Origin: Pseudoalteromonas piscicida
GTDB taxonomy: Bacteria > Pseudomonadota > Gammaproteobacteria > Enterobacterales > Alteromonadaceae
Assembly: GCF_002208135.1 (NCBI RefSeq)
Contig: NZ_CP021647.1
Coordinates: 561,501 to 625,500, forward strand
DNA length: 64,000 bases
Direction: 5' to 3'
The position numbers and the translations under genes were made by a program. Under the pieces are notes generated by a model. That model did not search any database, was not told the origin of the DNA, and saw nothing but the letters and a program-made list of their open reading frames with translations. Position 1 is the first letter of the stretch; each line of letters opens with the position of its first letter. Positions 32,548 through 41,545 of the stretch are shown here, in pieces.

Positions 32548-33084
32548 ATGAAAGTACGACAGTTATTTTACACGGTGATTTTAGTGCTTGCAGTTTCAGC
32601 ATGCACAGGTCTTCCTGATGGCATTAAACCGGTTAAAGATTTTAATGTAGAGCGCTATACAGGCACTTGGTATGAAATCGCAAGATTAGATCATTCATTT
32701 GAAAGAGGGATGCAAAACGTTACCGCGACTTATAGCCAAAATCCCGACGGTTCAATTAAAGTCGTAAATAAGGGATATGTAACAGAGGAAGGTGAGTGGA
32801 AAGAAGCGGTTGGCAAAGCCAAGTTTGTTGCAAACGACGAAATAGCGCATTTAAAAGTGTCATTTTTTGGTCCGTTTTATGGCAGTTATGTGGTATTCGA
32901 GTTGGATGAAGATTACCAGTATGCATTTGTTACCAGCTACAATCGTGATTACCTTTGGTTGCTTTCTAGAGTGCCTAAAGTGTCCGATACCGTAATGAAC
33001 AAGTTTAAAACCATGTCTGAACAATATGGTTTTAACACCAATGAACTTATCTATATGAGGCACGAAACCGTTCAAAAAGAATAG
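32548..33084 (+). CDS. blc: Outer-membrane lipoprotein lipocalin (Blc-like)
   Basis: 178 aa with a lipoprotein signal (FYTVILVLAVSAC, Cys19). The lipocalin signature GTWYEIARLDHSFERGMQNV (residues 39-58) and the later YVVFELDEDYQYAFV and YLWLLSRVP motifs match bacterial lipocalins of the Blc family. These bind fatty acids or lysophospholipids at the inner face of the outer membrane. RBS: GGAG 8 nt before ATG region. Single gene. Confidence 0.93.
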   Translation: MKVRQLFYTVILVLAVSACTGLPDGIKPVKDFNVERYTGTWYEIARLDHSFERGMQNVTATYSQNPDGSIKVVNKGYVTEEGEWKEAVGKAKFVANDEIAHLKVSFFGPFYGSYVVFELDEDYQYAFVTSYNRDYLWLLSRVPKVSDTVMNKFKTMSEQYGFNTNELIYMRHETVQKE

Positions 33085-33280
33085 TGTAAACCCCCTTTAC
33101 ACTTAAGTTCCTTTCATGGGTACTTTAACATATTAACAGAAGGGAGGCTGTATGTGAGTTGAGTATAAGTGTCTTATTCCTGTAGGAAATGGTTAATAAA
33201 TCATTCAGTCAACTGTAACAGGAACACTTCACACTGTTGCACGCTTTACAAAAAACAATACTTAGGAACTGGAGTAACTT

Positions 33281-35199
33281 ATGAAGCGTGTAGCATATTC
33301 TTTAATTGCAGCGGCAGTTGCAATGGCACTTACAGCCTGTGATGGTGACGATGGAGAACAAGGTCCTGCGGGTCCTCAAGGTGAGCAGGGCACTGCTGGC
33401 CAAAATGGTACTAATGGAACAAACGGCACTGATGGTGCTGACGGTACAAACGGACAAAATGGCACTGACGGGCAGGATGGTCAGAATGGACAAGACGGTC
33501 AAAATGGTCGAGATGGTAGTTACAGTGTACCTGGCCTTGTTCGCATCGCAACAGTACCAGCTGGCGCTGAGGTAACTGGTCTATTTCTCTCTGAAGGGGG
33601 GACTTGTTCTTCAATGTTCAGCACCCTAATGACACAAACACAGCGACTGATAAGTTTAACAGCAAGCCTTTCAATACAGGTACTGTCGGTGTACTAACGG
33701 GTGTGAACTTCAATAATCTACCTGCAAATATTCCAAGCGCGCCAGTTCCTGCTTCGACCATGGAACAACAAACCGTGATTTCTGCGATTGGTCAATATCA
33801 AATTCTGGGCCAAACAGGCGATACATTTGCAAACCTAGGCGCTAAAGGTTTAGCAGGTGGTTTGGGTGTGCACTACAGCATCTCAACCGGCGAAGAAATT
33901 ATTAAAAATGATAACCCTGATTTCAATGGTTATATCCCTGTAGACGCAGACACAGGTTACCTATTCACAAACTGGGAAGCGTACCCAGGTGGTGTAAGTC
34001 GTTTGAAAATGAGCAAAGCGGCAACGGGTAAATGGTCAATTGAAGAAGCAATGATGGTAGACTTCGACGGTGTTAAAGGCACCGCAGCTAACTGTTTTGG
34101 TTCAGTATCGCCGTGGGGCACACCGCTGACTTCGGAAGAATGGATTGTCTGGTCGGCAGTTGATACTACACAAGATCCAGAGTGGAATAACCCTGCTGAA
34201 ACAGGTAACGACACAATGGAAGCGCTAATGGCACCTGATTTCCCTAACCCTTATCGCTACGGTTACATTGCAGAAATCAAAAATCCTACGACCGAAACGC
34301 CTGATGTTGTGAAACACTTCACAATTGGTCGTTATGAGCATGAAAACTCAGTTGTAATGCCGGACCGTCGTACTGTTTATTCATCACAAGATGATACCGG
34401 TGGCGTACTATTTAAATTTGTTGCAGATCAACCGGAAGACCTGAGTGCAGGTACCTTGTACGCAGCAAAACTAACTCAAGATGCAGGTCTTACCGATCCG
34501 GCTGTAACTGGCTTTGACATTAGCTGGGTTGAGCTTGGTCGTGGCAGTAATGCACAGATTGAAACTTGGGTGGCTGAATATGATGGCATCAATGAAACTG
34601 ACTATGTTGAAGGTCAAACAAGCTATCTATCAGTTGCTGACGTAAAAGCATGGGCTGAAGGCGCTGCGACTTACCCAACGGTTGAAAACGGCGGTGGTAA
34701 GGTAACAGCCGGCAAGCCTATGGACAACCGTGCAATTTTCCTAGAGTCTCGTCAAGCAGCGCGTCAAAAAGGGGCAACAGCTGAATGGCGTAAACTGGAA
34801 GGCTTAAGCATCAACCATAACCGCGTACTTGAAGCAGTAACTGGTCAAGACGTTGTTGCGGGTGAGGTGGTAGACAAAGCCTATATGTATATTGGTATCT
34901 CTGATATCGACAACACCATGATTGATGGCAAAGGTGACATGCAGCTTTCTGCGCGTGTTAAAGATTGTGGTGGTGTATACCGTGCACATATCGATAACAA
35001 CTATAACCTAACTCGCATTGAGCCAGTTGTTATGGGTGCAACTTACCGCTCTTCACTGACTGGCGCTGAGCGTTGTGACGTCAATCAGCTTTCACAGCCT
35101 GATAACGTAATCGTTATGGAAGATGGTCGCATCATTATTGGTGAAGATGGTTTCCAAGAAAACAACACGCTTTGGCTTTATGACCCTAAAGCAAAATAA
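33281..35199 (+). pseudogene. Collagen-like PhoX (DUF839) family protein, frameshifted at a G-run
   Basis: Two overlapping frames (33281-33697 and 33604-35199) form one gene. The first has a lipoprotein-like signal (VAYSLIAAAVAMALTAC) and about 19 Gly-X-Y collagen-like triplets (GEQGPAGPQGEQ..., GQDGQNGQDG), then SVPGLVRIATVPAGAEVTGLFLSEGG. The second continues as FFNVQHPNDTN and carries PhoX marks: FTNWEAYPGGVSRL, SPWGTPLTSEEW, RYEHENSVVMPDRRTVYSSQDDTGG, and a C-terminal propeller part. The break is at a run of six G (33596-33601); seven would restore SEGGDLFFNVQHP and a 639-aa protein. It is a sequencing error, a true mutation or phase variation. PhoX enzymes are Ca/Fe-dependent secreted alkaline phosphatases. 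Confidence 0.85.
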
Positions 35200-35209
35200 T
35201 TAAGCAAGT

Positions 35210-35242
35210 AGCAGCGCACTTCATGGTGCGCTGCTTTTTTTT
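35210..35242 (+). terminator. Rho-independent terminator
   Basis: AGCAGCGCAC (35210-35219) pairs with GTGCGCTGCT (35226-35235), followed by T8. It ends the PhoX transcript or attenuates it before the diheme lipoprotein gene. Confidence 0.88.
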
Positions 35243-35265
35243 AGCAAAATTTTGGAGTCATAAAA

Positions 35266-36921
35266 ATGAAATACGTTAGCCTAACTCTAGTGGCATTGAC
35301 GAGCGTAGCCTTGTTTGGTTGTAATGATGAACAGACTCAAGGGCTAACCAATACCGCACTTATGTCGGCGCAAACTACAGCACCTTATAAACAGGGTGAT
35401 GACATTCCTGCGACCGCGTTTATGCAGCACAATGAAGTCTATAACCCCGAGTCAGTGATCCCACCTCAGTGTTACACCAAAACGGATGGCGTGAATAACC
35501 CTTGCTATGCTTGCCATCAGTCATATGATGAAAAAAACCGACCAAATATGATGCGCGATGCCAATTTACAAGGCGCCTATGAGTTTTCCGATCTTGGATT
35601 TAAAAACCACTGGAAAAATTTATTTAAAGATCGTTCTGAGCTTATCAAAGGTATCTCAGATCAAGATATTACTAACTGGATCAACCAAGATAATTACAGC
35701 CCTTTCATCGAAAAACTAAAAAATAACCCTGATTGGAAAGGTGAGATCACCCCGCTTAACAACTTGGCATATCCAGAAAAAGCCTTCGATGACCTGGGTA
35801 TAGCAAAAGACGGCAGTGGCTGGGTGGCATTCAATTATAAGCCTTTTCCTAGTACTTTTTGGCCAACCAATGGCTCGACGGGGGATGTCATGATCCGCCT
35901 TGCTGACGCCTTCAGAGAAAAGGGCGAAACGTATAATCAGGACGTCTATCTTGCCAACTTAAGTCTGGTTGAAATGGCTGTAAAGGGGCTTGACGAAATA
36001 TCAACGCCAGTGATTTCTGAATCGCGAGTTGGCGTAGATTTAAATGGTGATGGCAAACTCACACAGATCACCAGCATGCTGCGCAGTGAACGTTACCTTG
36101 GTGATGCCAATACTATCGAGCTTGCTCATCAGTTATATCCACAAGACACTGAATTCTTACACACCGTTCGGTATATTGGAGTGGATGATAATGGCCAAGT
36201 ATTTAATGCGCCAAGAATGAAAGAAGTGCGCTACATGAAGAAGCACAACTTTAAATCCAAGCAATCACTCGGTGCTGCTTATTACAGAGAAGCGAAAGAA
36301 AAGTCATTCGAAAATTACCCACAAACGCTTTATTTGGGCGACCAAGGGATCAATAACAACTTCGGTTGGACGATTAACGGTTATATTGAAGACAAAAATG
36401 GTGCACTTCGTCCGCAACATGAGCAAGAGCTTGCTTTCTGTAATGGTTGTCACAAAACCATTGGCTCAACCTATGACCAAACCTTCTCGTTTGCGCGTAA
36501 AGTTGAAGGCAAACTGGGTTGGGGTTATATCAATTTAAAAGAGATGCAAGACGTACCTAACAAAGGCGAAGAGCGGGGCGAATTCTTGACCTATATGATG
36601 CGTGTTGGCGGCGGTGATGAGTTTAGGCAAAACCAAGAGATGCTTATGCGCTGGTTTAACGAAGATGGCACGGTAAACAGCAAAAAAGTGCAGTCTGCGA
36701 AAAACCTTTATGAATTGATCACACCATCAAAACCACGTGCGCTGGCACTGAATAAAGCCTACTTGACCATTGTCAAAGAGCAAAGTTACCTATTCGGTCG
36801 TGACGCCACCATAGTAAAAGCGCGTAATGTGCTTGAACAAGTCGATGATTCTCAACAGCCTCTAGAGCCAGAGCACCGATATGTATGGGATATGCAGCTG
36901 GATTGGAATAAAGGTGAGTAA
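35266..36921 (+). CDS. Secreted diheme c-type lipoprotein, unknown function
   Basis: 551 aa with a lipoprotein signal (YVSLTLVALTSVALFGC, Cys19). Two haem c sites: CYACH near residue 82 and CNGCH near 395. A DLNGDGKLTQ segment resembles a calcium-binding loop. The rest (HNFKSKQSLGAAYYREAKEKS, GDQGINNNFGWTING, WGYINLKEMQDVP) is a family I know only as hypothetical in marine Gammaproteobacteria. It follows the PhoX-like gene with only a terminator/attenuator between, and its RBS (TTTGGAG) is good. A redox partner role is inference. Confidence 0.75.
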   Translation: MKYVSLTLVALTSVALFGCNDEQTQGLTNTALMSAQTTAPYKQGDDIPATAFMQHNEVYNPESVIPPQCYTKTDGVNNPCYACHQSYDEKNRPNMMRDANLQGAYEFSDLGFKNHWKNLFKDRSELIKGISDQDITNWINQDNYSPFIEKLKNNPDWKGEITPLNNLAYPEKAFDDLGIAKDGSGWVAFNYKPFPSTFWPTNGSTGDVMIRLADAFREKGETYNQDVYLANLSLVEMAVKGLDEISTPVISESRVGVDLNGDGKLTQITSMLRSERYLGDANTIELAHQLYPQDTEFLHTVRYIGVDDNGQVFNAPRMKEVRYMKKHNFKSKQSLGAAYYREAKEKSFENYPQTLYLGDQGINNNFGWTINGYIEDKNGALRPQHEQELAFCNGCHKTIGSTYDQTFSFARKVEGKLGWGYINLKEMQDVPNKGEERGEFLTYMMRVGGGDEFRQNQEMLMRWFNEDGTVNSKKVQSAKNLYELITPSKPRALALNKAYLTIVKEQSYLFGRDATIVKARNVLEQVDDSQQPLEPEHRYVWDMQLDWNKGE

Positions 36922-36924
36922 AAT

Positions 36925-36949
36925 GGTAGGAGCTCAATGAGCTCCTACC
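36925..36949. terminator. Bidirectional terminator palindrome
   Basis: GGTAGGAGCTCA-A-TGAGCTCCTACC, a 12-bp palindrome between the diheme lipoprotein gene (ends 36921) and the convergent surface protein gene (ends 36956). Confidence 0.75.
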
Positions 36950-36955
36950 TTAGAG

Positions 36956-39838
36956 TTAACCTCTTTTAAAGATTAACAAGCGCTTTGGGGATCTCAGGAC
37001 GAAGGTCCCTAGGAGAAAAATAAGTAAAAGCATATTCATGTTGCCAGAATCTTTCTCTGGTGGTGTTTTTGGCTGATTTTTCACACTGATTTCAACCATC
37101 TTAGTTTCTGAGTTCGCGAAACCATCAGATACAAAGTACTCAAAGTGGAATTTTTGTGGTGTACTTTCATTCGCTGTAAATTTTACAACCCCTGTTTGGC
37201 TATCAAGAATGAAATTTGCAAGCTTATTTGGGTTACTCACAGTGTAAATGAGTAGGTCTGAGTCAGCATCGTTACCATCAAGTTTAATTGTTGTCAGCTC
37301 ATTTAGTACAGCATCAAACGCCAAGTTCTCGGCGGTTGGTGTGCTGTTGGTGAGTTTAATCGATACAATGCCAGTTTCAGAGTCCACATAACCATCATTT
37401 ACTTTGTATTGTATATGGACGTCACCGCAACAAGATGTGGGTGTAAATAGTAAAATCCCGGCTTCTCTATCAAGCCATGTGAGCCCTTCGATATTTTCTT
37501 TATTTAGCAAGGAATAGCTTAAAGATGTTGAATCTTCGTCTTTTGCAGGTAATGTAATCTTTAAAGGCTTATTCCAGTGAGTAGCCACTTCAATATTGTT
37601 TACTTGTGGTTGGGCATTGTAGACTTCAATGTTGATGTCCCCTTTTGCGACTTCCCACTCTCCTTGCGTTGCACTATATTCTAAGTATTCATGGCCAAGA
37701 GACTGTGGCTGATATAAAAAGCGCTGGCTAGGTGCAGGATCTATTGAGCTTAGCTCCCCATGACGGGTGTAATTTGTGAAAGCGTAGGAGGTATTTTCAT
37801 GTTTTTCTGGTAGCGTAATAGATAATTGTTCACTAATATGAACTCTATAGTCGAGTGGCGGTATTACTTCCTGATTTGGCAGGCCTTTTGCGATTTCAAA
37901 CACTTGGGGAGCGGATCCAGATGTCACCAAAAACTTACTATCGTTCACTACCGAAGTATTAACATAGCCGTTATTGGCAACCCCATTGATTTCCCAATCT
38001 ATTTGCTGAGAAAATGTATCAAGCTGGCCGAACTTTGTACTGCAAGAATAGATCAGTGAATGTGGGCCACTTTGGTGTAACCCGACCGGCACATCACCTT
38101 CACACACTGTTGTGATTGGAAGTGGAGTTTCGCTTGTATTGATCACAAGAATGGCACCATCTTTCGTTAAGGCATAAGTGCCAATTTCTTCATGGTATGC
38201 TGCAGATGCTATGTCGACATATGACCCGTCACCAATTTGCTGAAATTCTGAATCAAATTGGTAATACCATGTAGAATCCTGCACTTGAACATATAACCCA
38301 TGCAATAGATGGCTCTCTATCGTTCTTGCGTAGACAAGCTTTTTAAGTGGTTCGACATGAAATTCTAGAGGGAGAGTAGCACTATCTAGACTGTTTTCAT
38401 TGGCTTCTTCTTGAGTGGTAACAATGAAGCGATGAGGATATTTGTCGAGTAGCAAATACGTATAGAAGAGTTTATCTAGCTTTCCATCGTTGTTGAAGTC
38501 ATCATAAAATTCAAACTTTTTGCTTGTGAGGTACTCGGCAAATTCAGAATCATACGTATACCTTGAGAGTGTATCGCTGTTTTGTAAGCTGATTTTGGTT
38601 CTCATGTTCTTGGTGTAAGTTCCCCCGCTCATTGCACTTTCAAAAAGCGTTTTGGAGTGGCAAGATAATTGCGCTTGATCGTTGTTGACATCCTCAACCA
38701 TATTCTGCTGAGAATGCATACAGCGAACATCATATTCTGGTAACATGGCTTGCTGTGAAGCGACATGAGTATCAAAAATAATGTTTTGACGGTTAAATTC
38801 AGTAGTATAAATCAAATCTACTTTACCATCGAAAGTGATGTCTCCATAGTAGGTTATAAAACGATGGACGTATGTAAGGTCATGATCGAAGCGATAGCAT
38901 TTTGCTGCGGGAGCATTTCTTTTTAAGTCTCTAACACAGTATCGGTATCGCTCAAACTGCCGTTCGAGGCCTCTTGTGTGCGATGACCAAGTTATCAACT
39001 TATCAGTTTCTGTTTGATTTATTGGATGGACTATTCGGTGCTCATCTGGCAGTCCGAAAATAGCTTCAACTCGTTGAGAAATACTATCAAAGATCTCAAC
39101 TTGAGAATCAGCGTCATTTTGCATTAAGATTTCGTGAATACCGTCCTTATTTTCATCTAAAGTCTTTAAGAAGTTTTTGCCAGATAATACATTTGCATTG
39201 GCATTACCCACCACCGTTAACTGTTCCGCGATGAGCTCATAGATAGATCCTGTGGACAGCAATATCTGTTTACGATTATCAGCAGTAAAGCTACCTGCGA
39301 GCATGCTACCACCAACATCAGATAGTTTTCGAACTTCGGTATTACTGTCGATGGATACTGCGTATATTGAACTTGCTGTTGTAATCAACACCTCGCTTTG
39401 TTTCCAAGGCGATTTTTGCAAAGAAACAATGGGAGATGTTGATATTTCAGTCGAATTAACAAGAGTTTTACTATTAGTATCAATAACTAATAATCGATTT
39501 TCTGCTGCCAAGACTAAAAACTGAGACGCAGTGTTATTTACAGTAACAAGTGCATGTTTACTTGTAGCTGCACCAAGTAACATTCTTTGATTAACGATAA
39601 AACGATCATCTTTTTTGACTAAGAAAGTCACATAATTAGAATTGTCGATTGTGTCGGCTAATACTATTTCATGCTCTCCATTTGGTTTTTTCTCTGCATG
39701 TAAAACTTTTTCAAATTGTCCAATTTCAGAGAGGTTGAAATAAGACTGTGGTAATTCATTTTGAGCTTGAGCAAATGAAGCTGTAAGAAGAAGTGCTAGA
39801 GCAAAGCTATTACTTACTTTTAAAGGTACACTCTGCAT
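36956..39838 (-). CDS. Large exported protein with FG-GAP-like and cadherin-like segments and a C-terminal membrane anchor
   Basis: 960 aa. Signal peptide to about residue 25 (SFALALLLTASFAQA). The first two thirds hold repeated calcium-type loops (DENKDGIHEILMQND, GDITFDGKVDLIYT, DDFNNDGKLDKLFYT), as in FG-GAP/integrin-alpha-like propellers. The last third has two Ig/cadherin-like repeats (from PQVNNIEV and from PTAENLAF, each ending in a V-S-D/N-G-x-V-D-S-E-T strand). It closes with a hydrophobic helix and a basic tail (MLLLIFLLGTFVLRSPKRLL), like a sorting or anchor signal. Probably cell-surface attached. No close named family. Confidence 0.75.
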   Translation of the reverse strand: MQSVPLKVSNSFALALLLTASFAQAQNELPQSYFNLSEIGQFEKVLHAEKKPNGEHEIVLADTIDNSNYVTFLVKKDDRFIVNQRMLLGAATSKHALVTVNNTASQFLVLAAENRLLVIDTNSKTLVNSTEISTSPIVSLQKSPWKQSEVLITTASSIYAVSIDSNTEVRKLSDVGGSMLAGSFTADNRKQILLSTGSIYELIAEQLTVVGNANANVLSGKNFLKTLDENKDGIHEILMQNDADSQVEIFDSISQRVEAIFGLPDEHRIVHPINQTETDKLITWSSHTRGLERQFERYRYCVRDLKRNAPAAKCYRFDHDLTYVHRFITYYGDITFDGKVDLIYTTEFNRQNIIFDTHVASQQAMLPEYDVRCMHSQQNMVEDVNNDQAQLSCHSKTLFESAMSGGTYTKNMRTKISLQNSDTLSRYTYDSEFAEYLTSKKFEFYDDFNNDGKLDKLFYTYLLLDKYPHRFIVTTQEEANENSLDSATLPLEFHVEPLKKLVYARTIESHLLHGLYVQVQDSTWYYQFDSEFQQIGDGSYVDIASAAYHEEIGTYALTKDGAILVINTSETPLPITTVCEGDVPVGLHQSGPHSLIYSCSTKFGQLDTFSQQIDWEINGVANNGYVNTSVVNDSKFLVTSGSAPQVFEIAKGLPNQEVIPPLDYRVHISEQLSITLPEKHENTSYAFTNYTRHGELSSIDPAPSQRFLYQPQSLGHEYLEYSATQGEWEVAKGDINIEVYNAQPQVNNIEVATHWNKPLKITLPAKDEDSTSLSYSLLNKENIEGLTWLDREAGILLFTPTSCCGDVHIQYKVNDGYVDSETGIVSIKLTNSTPTAENLAFDAVLNELTTIKLDGNDADSDLLIYTVSNPNKLANFILDSQTGVVKFTANESTPQKFHFEYFVSDGFANSETKMVEISVKNQPKTPPEKDSGNMNMLLLIFLLGTFVLRSPKRLLIFKRG

Positions 39839-40057
39839 ACATAATCCTTTTGTTTTATAAGAACTTTATATTTAATGGGGTATCATGAGTTACTTACATT
39901 GTTTATTATCAGTAACTTAGTTTGGCTGTTTTTTTATGAAAAGCTTTTTGTCGAAAGAATATAGCACGAGTTATTGTTGGATAGCAGTAAGTAGTTAATT
40001 CTGGTTCACCTAATTATATCTCTGTGTAAATCATGAAGAGTTGGGAGTGGTTGTTGA

Positions 40058-40864
40058 TTGAAAAAGTTAGCTGTAATAGTCATTTTTATTAGCCTTTGCA
40101 TTCTATTTTCTCTGAGCTTGTACGAAAATACTCATAAAATACCGGCAAGTAACGATATTAATGTCGTTAAAAAACCTTCCATAATAGAAGCTTATGCGAG
40201 CAAGAAAACTGTATGTAATGAAGTCATAACCCAATCGGATCATTTAGATCGTGAGCGTCTATTTCAAAATGCAAACAACATAAGAATATGCAGAAGAGTG
40301 CCTAAAACGCAGAGCGAACTCGATACTTGGGCTGAGCGAGCGCATGCTAATGATGAGTACTATGAAATCATAGATAGTATGCATAGAAAATTTAAAATGT
40401 GCTTAGGCATCGCAGATCGCGATGGCCCTTATGTTGACATGTTGATAGAAGCTGCTGAAAAGGGCTCAGATAAAGCGGTGTCTTTGCTTTGGCTACTGGG
40501 CGACGTTGAGCTGGTTGATGAGCTGAAGTTAAAAGATGTCCCAAGAGATGAACAAGTTTCGCGTCGACAAGCATTTATCACGACTAAGTATCGCTTAGCG
40601 CACAAGGTCGCACTTCAAGGTGGTGAGAGTTCGATGCTAAAGCTTATCTCTGGCTTTCAACACTTAGATCCACAAACTGGTGGGCAGGATTATGTTAAGT
40701 CTCTCGCTTTTGCTTACTTTTTTGTAGAAGTGGTGAGTAACAGTGAGGTATTTGGCAGAGTTGAGTGGACTATCAGAGATCTCGAGGGAAAAATGTCACC
40801 AGAAGAAATTATTCAAGCCAACGAACTGACCCGTGACTTTTTAGCGCAGCATAGAGCGCTATAG
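40058..40864 (+). CDS. Periplasmic hypothetical protein with N-terminal anchor
   Basis: 268 aa with a TTG start; GGGAG lies 9 nt upstream. A single N-terminal TM or uncleaved signal (KLAVIVIFISLCILFSLSLYE), then a linker, then a helical body. The part DMLIEAAEKGSDKAVSLLWLLGD...AHKVALQGGESSMLKLISGFQ...VKSLAFAYFFVEV has the A-x-x-G-x-x-x-A rhythm of degenerate Sel1-like helical repeats, but this is only a resemblance. Three cysteines before the body. Unknown function. Confidence 0.6.
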   Translation: MKKLAVIVIFISLCILFSLSLYENTHKIPASNDINVVKKPSIIEAYASKKTVCNEVITQSDHLDRERLFQNANNIRICRRVPKTQSELDTWAERAHANDEYYEIIDSMHRKFKMCLGIADRDGPYVDMLIEAAEKGSDKAVSLLWLLGDVELVDELKLKDVPRDEQVSRRQAFITTKYRLAHKVALQGGESSMLKLISGFQHLDPQTGGQDYVKSLAFAYFFVEVVSNSEVFGRVEWTIRDLEGKMSPEEIIQANELTRDFLAQHRAL

Positions 40865-40925
40865 ACCTTGAAGGTAAGATAAAACTTAAGCTCGGAGCAG
40901 AGCTGAGTTACTCTTCTCGTTTTCT

Positions 40926-41068
40926 GGATCAGAATTTAACTAACCAATAGTATTCCTTTGGCGCTTAGATCAGGATTTTACTAAGCTAGTCCGAAAACAA
41001 GACTATCAGATCATATTTTTACTAACTGATTAAGCTAATTGGGCTCATTAGATCACGGTTTTACTAAC
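40926..41068 (-). repeat. Phased array of four copies of the 19-nt motif, 41-42 bp apart
   Basis: AGATCAnnATTTTACTAAC copies at 40926-40944 (two changes), 40967-40985 (last base changed), 41008-41026 (one change) and 41050-41068 (one change). The start-to-start distances are 41, 41 and 42 bp, four turns of B-DNA. The 22-23 bp between copies are unrelated to each other. The array is in a convergent intergenic region. Confidence 0.85.
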
Positions 41069-41082
41069 TTATCTTAGTTTGA

Positions 41083-41184
41083 GTTAGTAAATTTGCGGTG
41101 TATTGCGTCATTATTGCTGATATTTTATGCTAAATGATGTGGTTTCAAAGAGTTAACAAAGGAATGTTAGTAAAATTGTGATCT
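41083..41184 (+). repeat. Half copy and full copy of the 19-nt motif, opposite orientation
   Basis: 41083 GTTAGTAAATTTG keeps only the left half of the motif. 41166-41184 GTTAGTAAAATTGTGATCT is a perfect match. Both point opposite to the four copies at 40926-41068. Confidence 0.7.
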
Positions 41185-41186
41185 AA

Positions 41187-41210
41187 AAAAGGCGCCATTA
41201 GTGGCGCCTT
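41187..41210 (-). terminator. Rho-independent terminator
   Basis: AAGGCGCCA (41189-41197) pairs with TGGCGCCTT (41202-41210), with a T6 run on the minus strand. It ends the DUF3325 operon. Confidence 0.88.
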
Positions 41211-41212
41211 AG

Positions 41213-41545
41213 TTAAAATATGATCCAATACAGCGTACTGAGTAGCAAACCGGTAATGACTAGGTAAAATAGTGATCTGAAATAACTTGGTTTAGTTGCA
41301 AAGGTAACGACAAGGAGTAGTACCGCTAAGGTCATATAACCAATAAACTCTAAGCTACCATAGGTTCCTTGAGTCTTAAGAGCCAGTGCTAAACTGCTGC
41401 CAAGGCAAAGCCAGCCGGCAATGGTTAATTGACTTGTTACGTTACCTTTTGGGCGTGTACCAAATACTTCTTTATAGTGATTGGGTTTTGCTACTGCAAA
41501 ACCCATAAACGCAAGCAGACAAAGTAAAAACGTTAGCCATTCCAT
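41213..41545 (-). CDS. DUF3325 domain-containing membrane protein
   Basis: 110 aa with three to four TM helices (LTFLLCLLAFMGFAVAKPNHYKEVFG opening, then GWLCLGSSLALAL, FIGYMTLAVLLLVVTF, YLVITGLLLSTLYW). The A-M/K-x-x-H-x-x-x-V-x-G opening is typical of DUF3325. Last gene of a three-gene operon; ATG overlaps the PepSY gene stop by one base. This trio is common next to siderophore uptake genes. A degenerate copy of the dispersed motif lies at 41260-41278. Confidence 0.85.
   Translation of the reverse strand: MEWLTFLLCLLAFMGFAVAKPNHYKEVFGTRPKGNVTSQLTIAGWLCLGSSLALALKTQGTYGSLEFIGYMTLAVLLLVVTFATKPSYFRSLFYLVITGLLLSTLYWIIF
41260..41278 (+). repeat. Degenerate 19-nt motif copy inside the DUF3325 gene
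   Basis: CTAGGTAAAATAGTGATCT, three changes in the left half and an intact AAAATnnTGATCT half. On the coding strand it reads in a different codon phase (RSLFYLV) from the copies in other genes. Confidence 0.55.

Noticed and set aside
33213..33240. Possible Pho box upstream of the PhoX gene (CTGTAAC and CTGTTGC about 21 bp apart)
   Set aside because: The middle repeat is missing and the match to CTGTCAT repeats is too weak to claim.
33604..35199. Separate gene starting at a TTG
   Set aside because: It is the continuation of the collagen-PhoX protein in another frame; the start lies inside the conserved SEGGDLFF segment.
40926..41068. Repeats with 22-23 bp spacers that could be taken for a CRISPR array
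   Set aside because: Repeats are only 19 nt and not identical, identical motif copies occur singly and inside genes elsewhere, and there are no cas genes.
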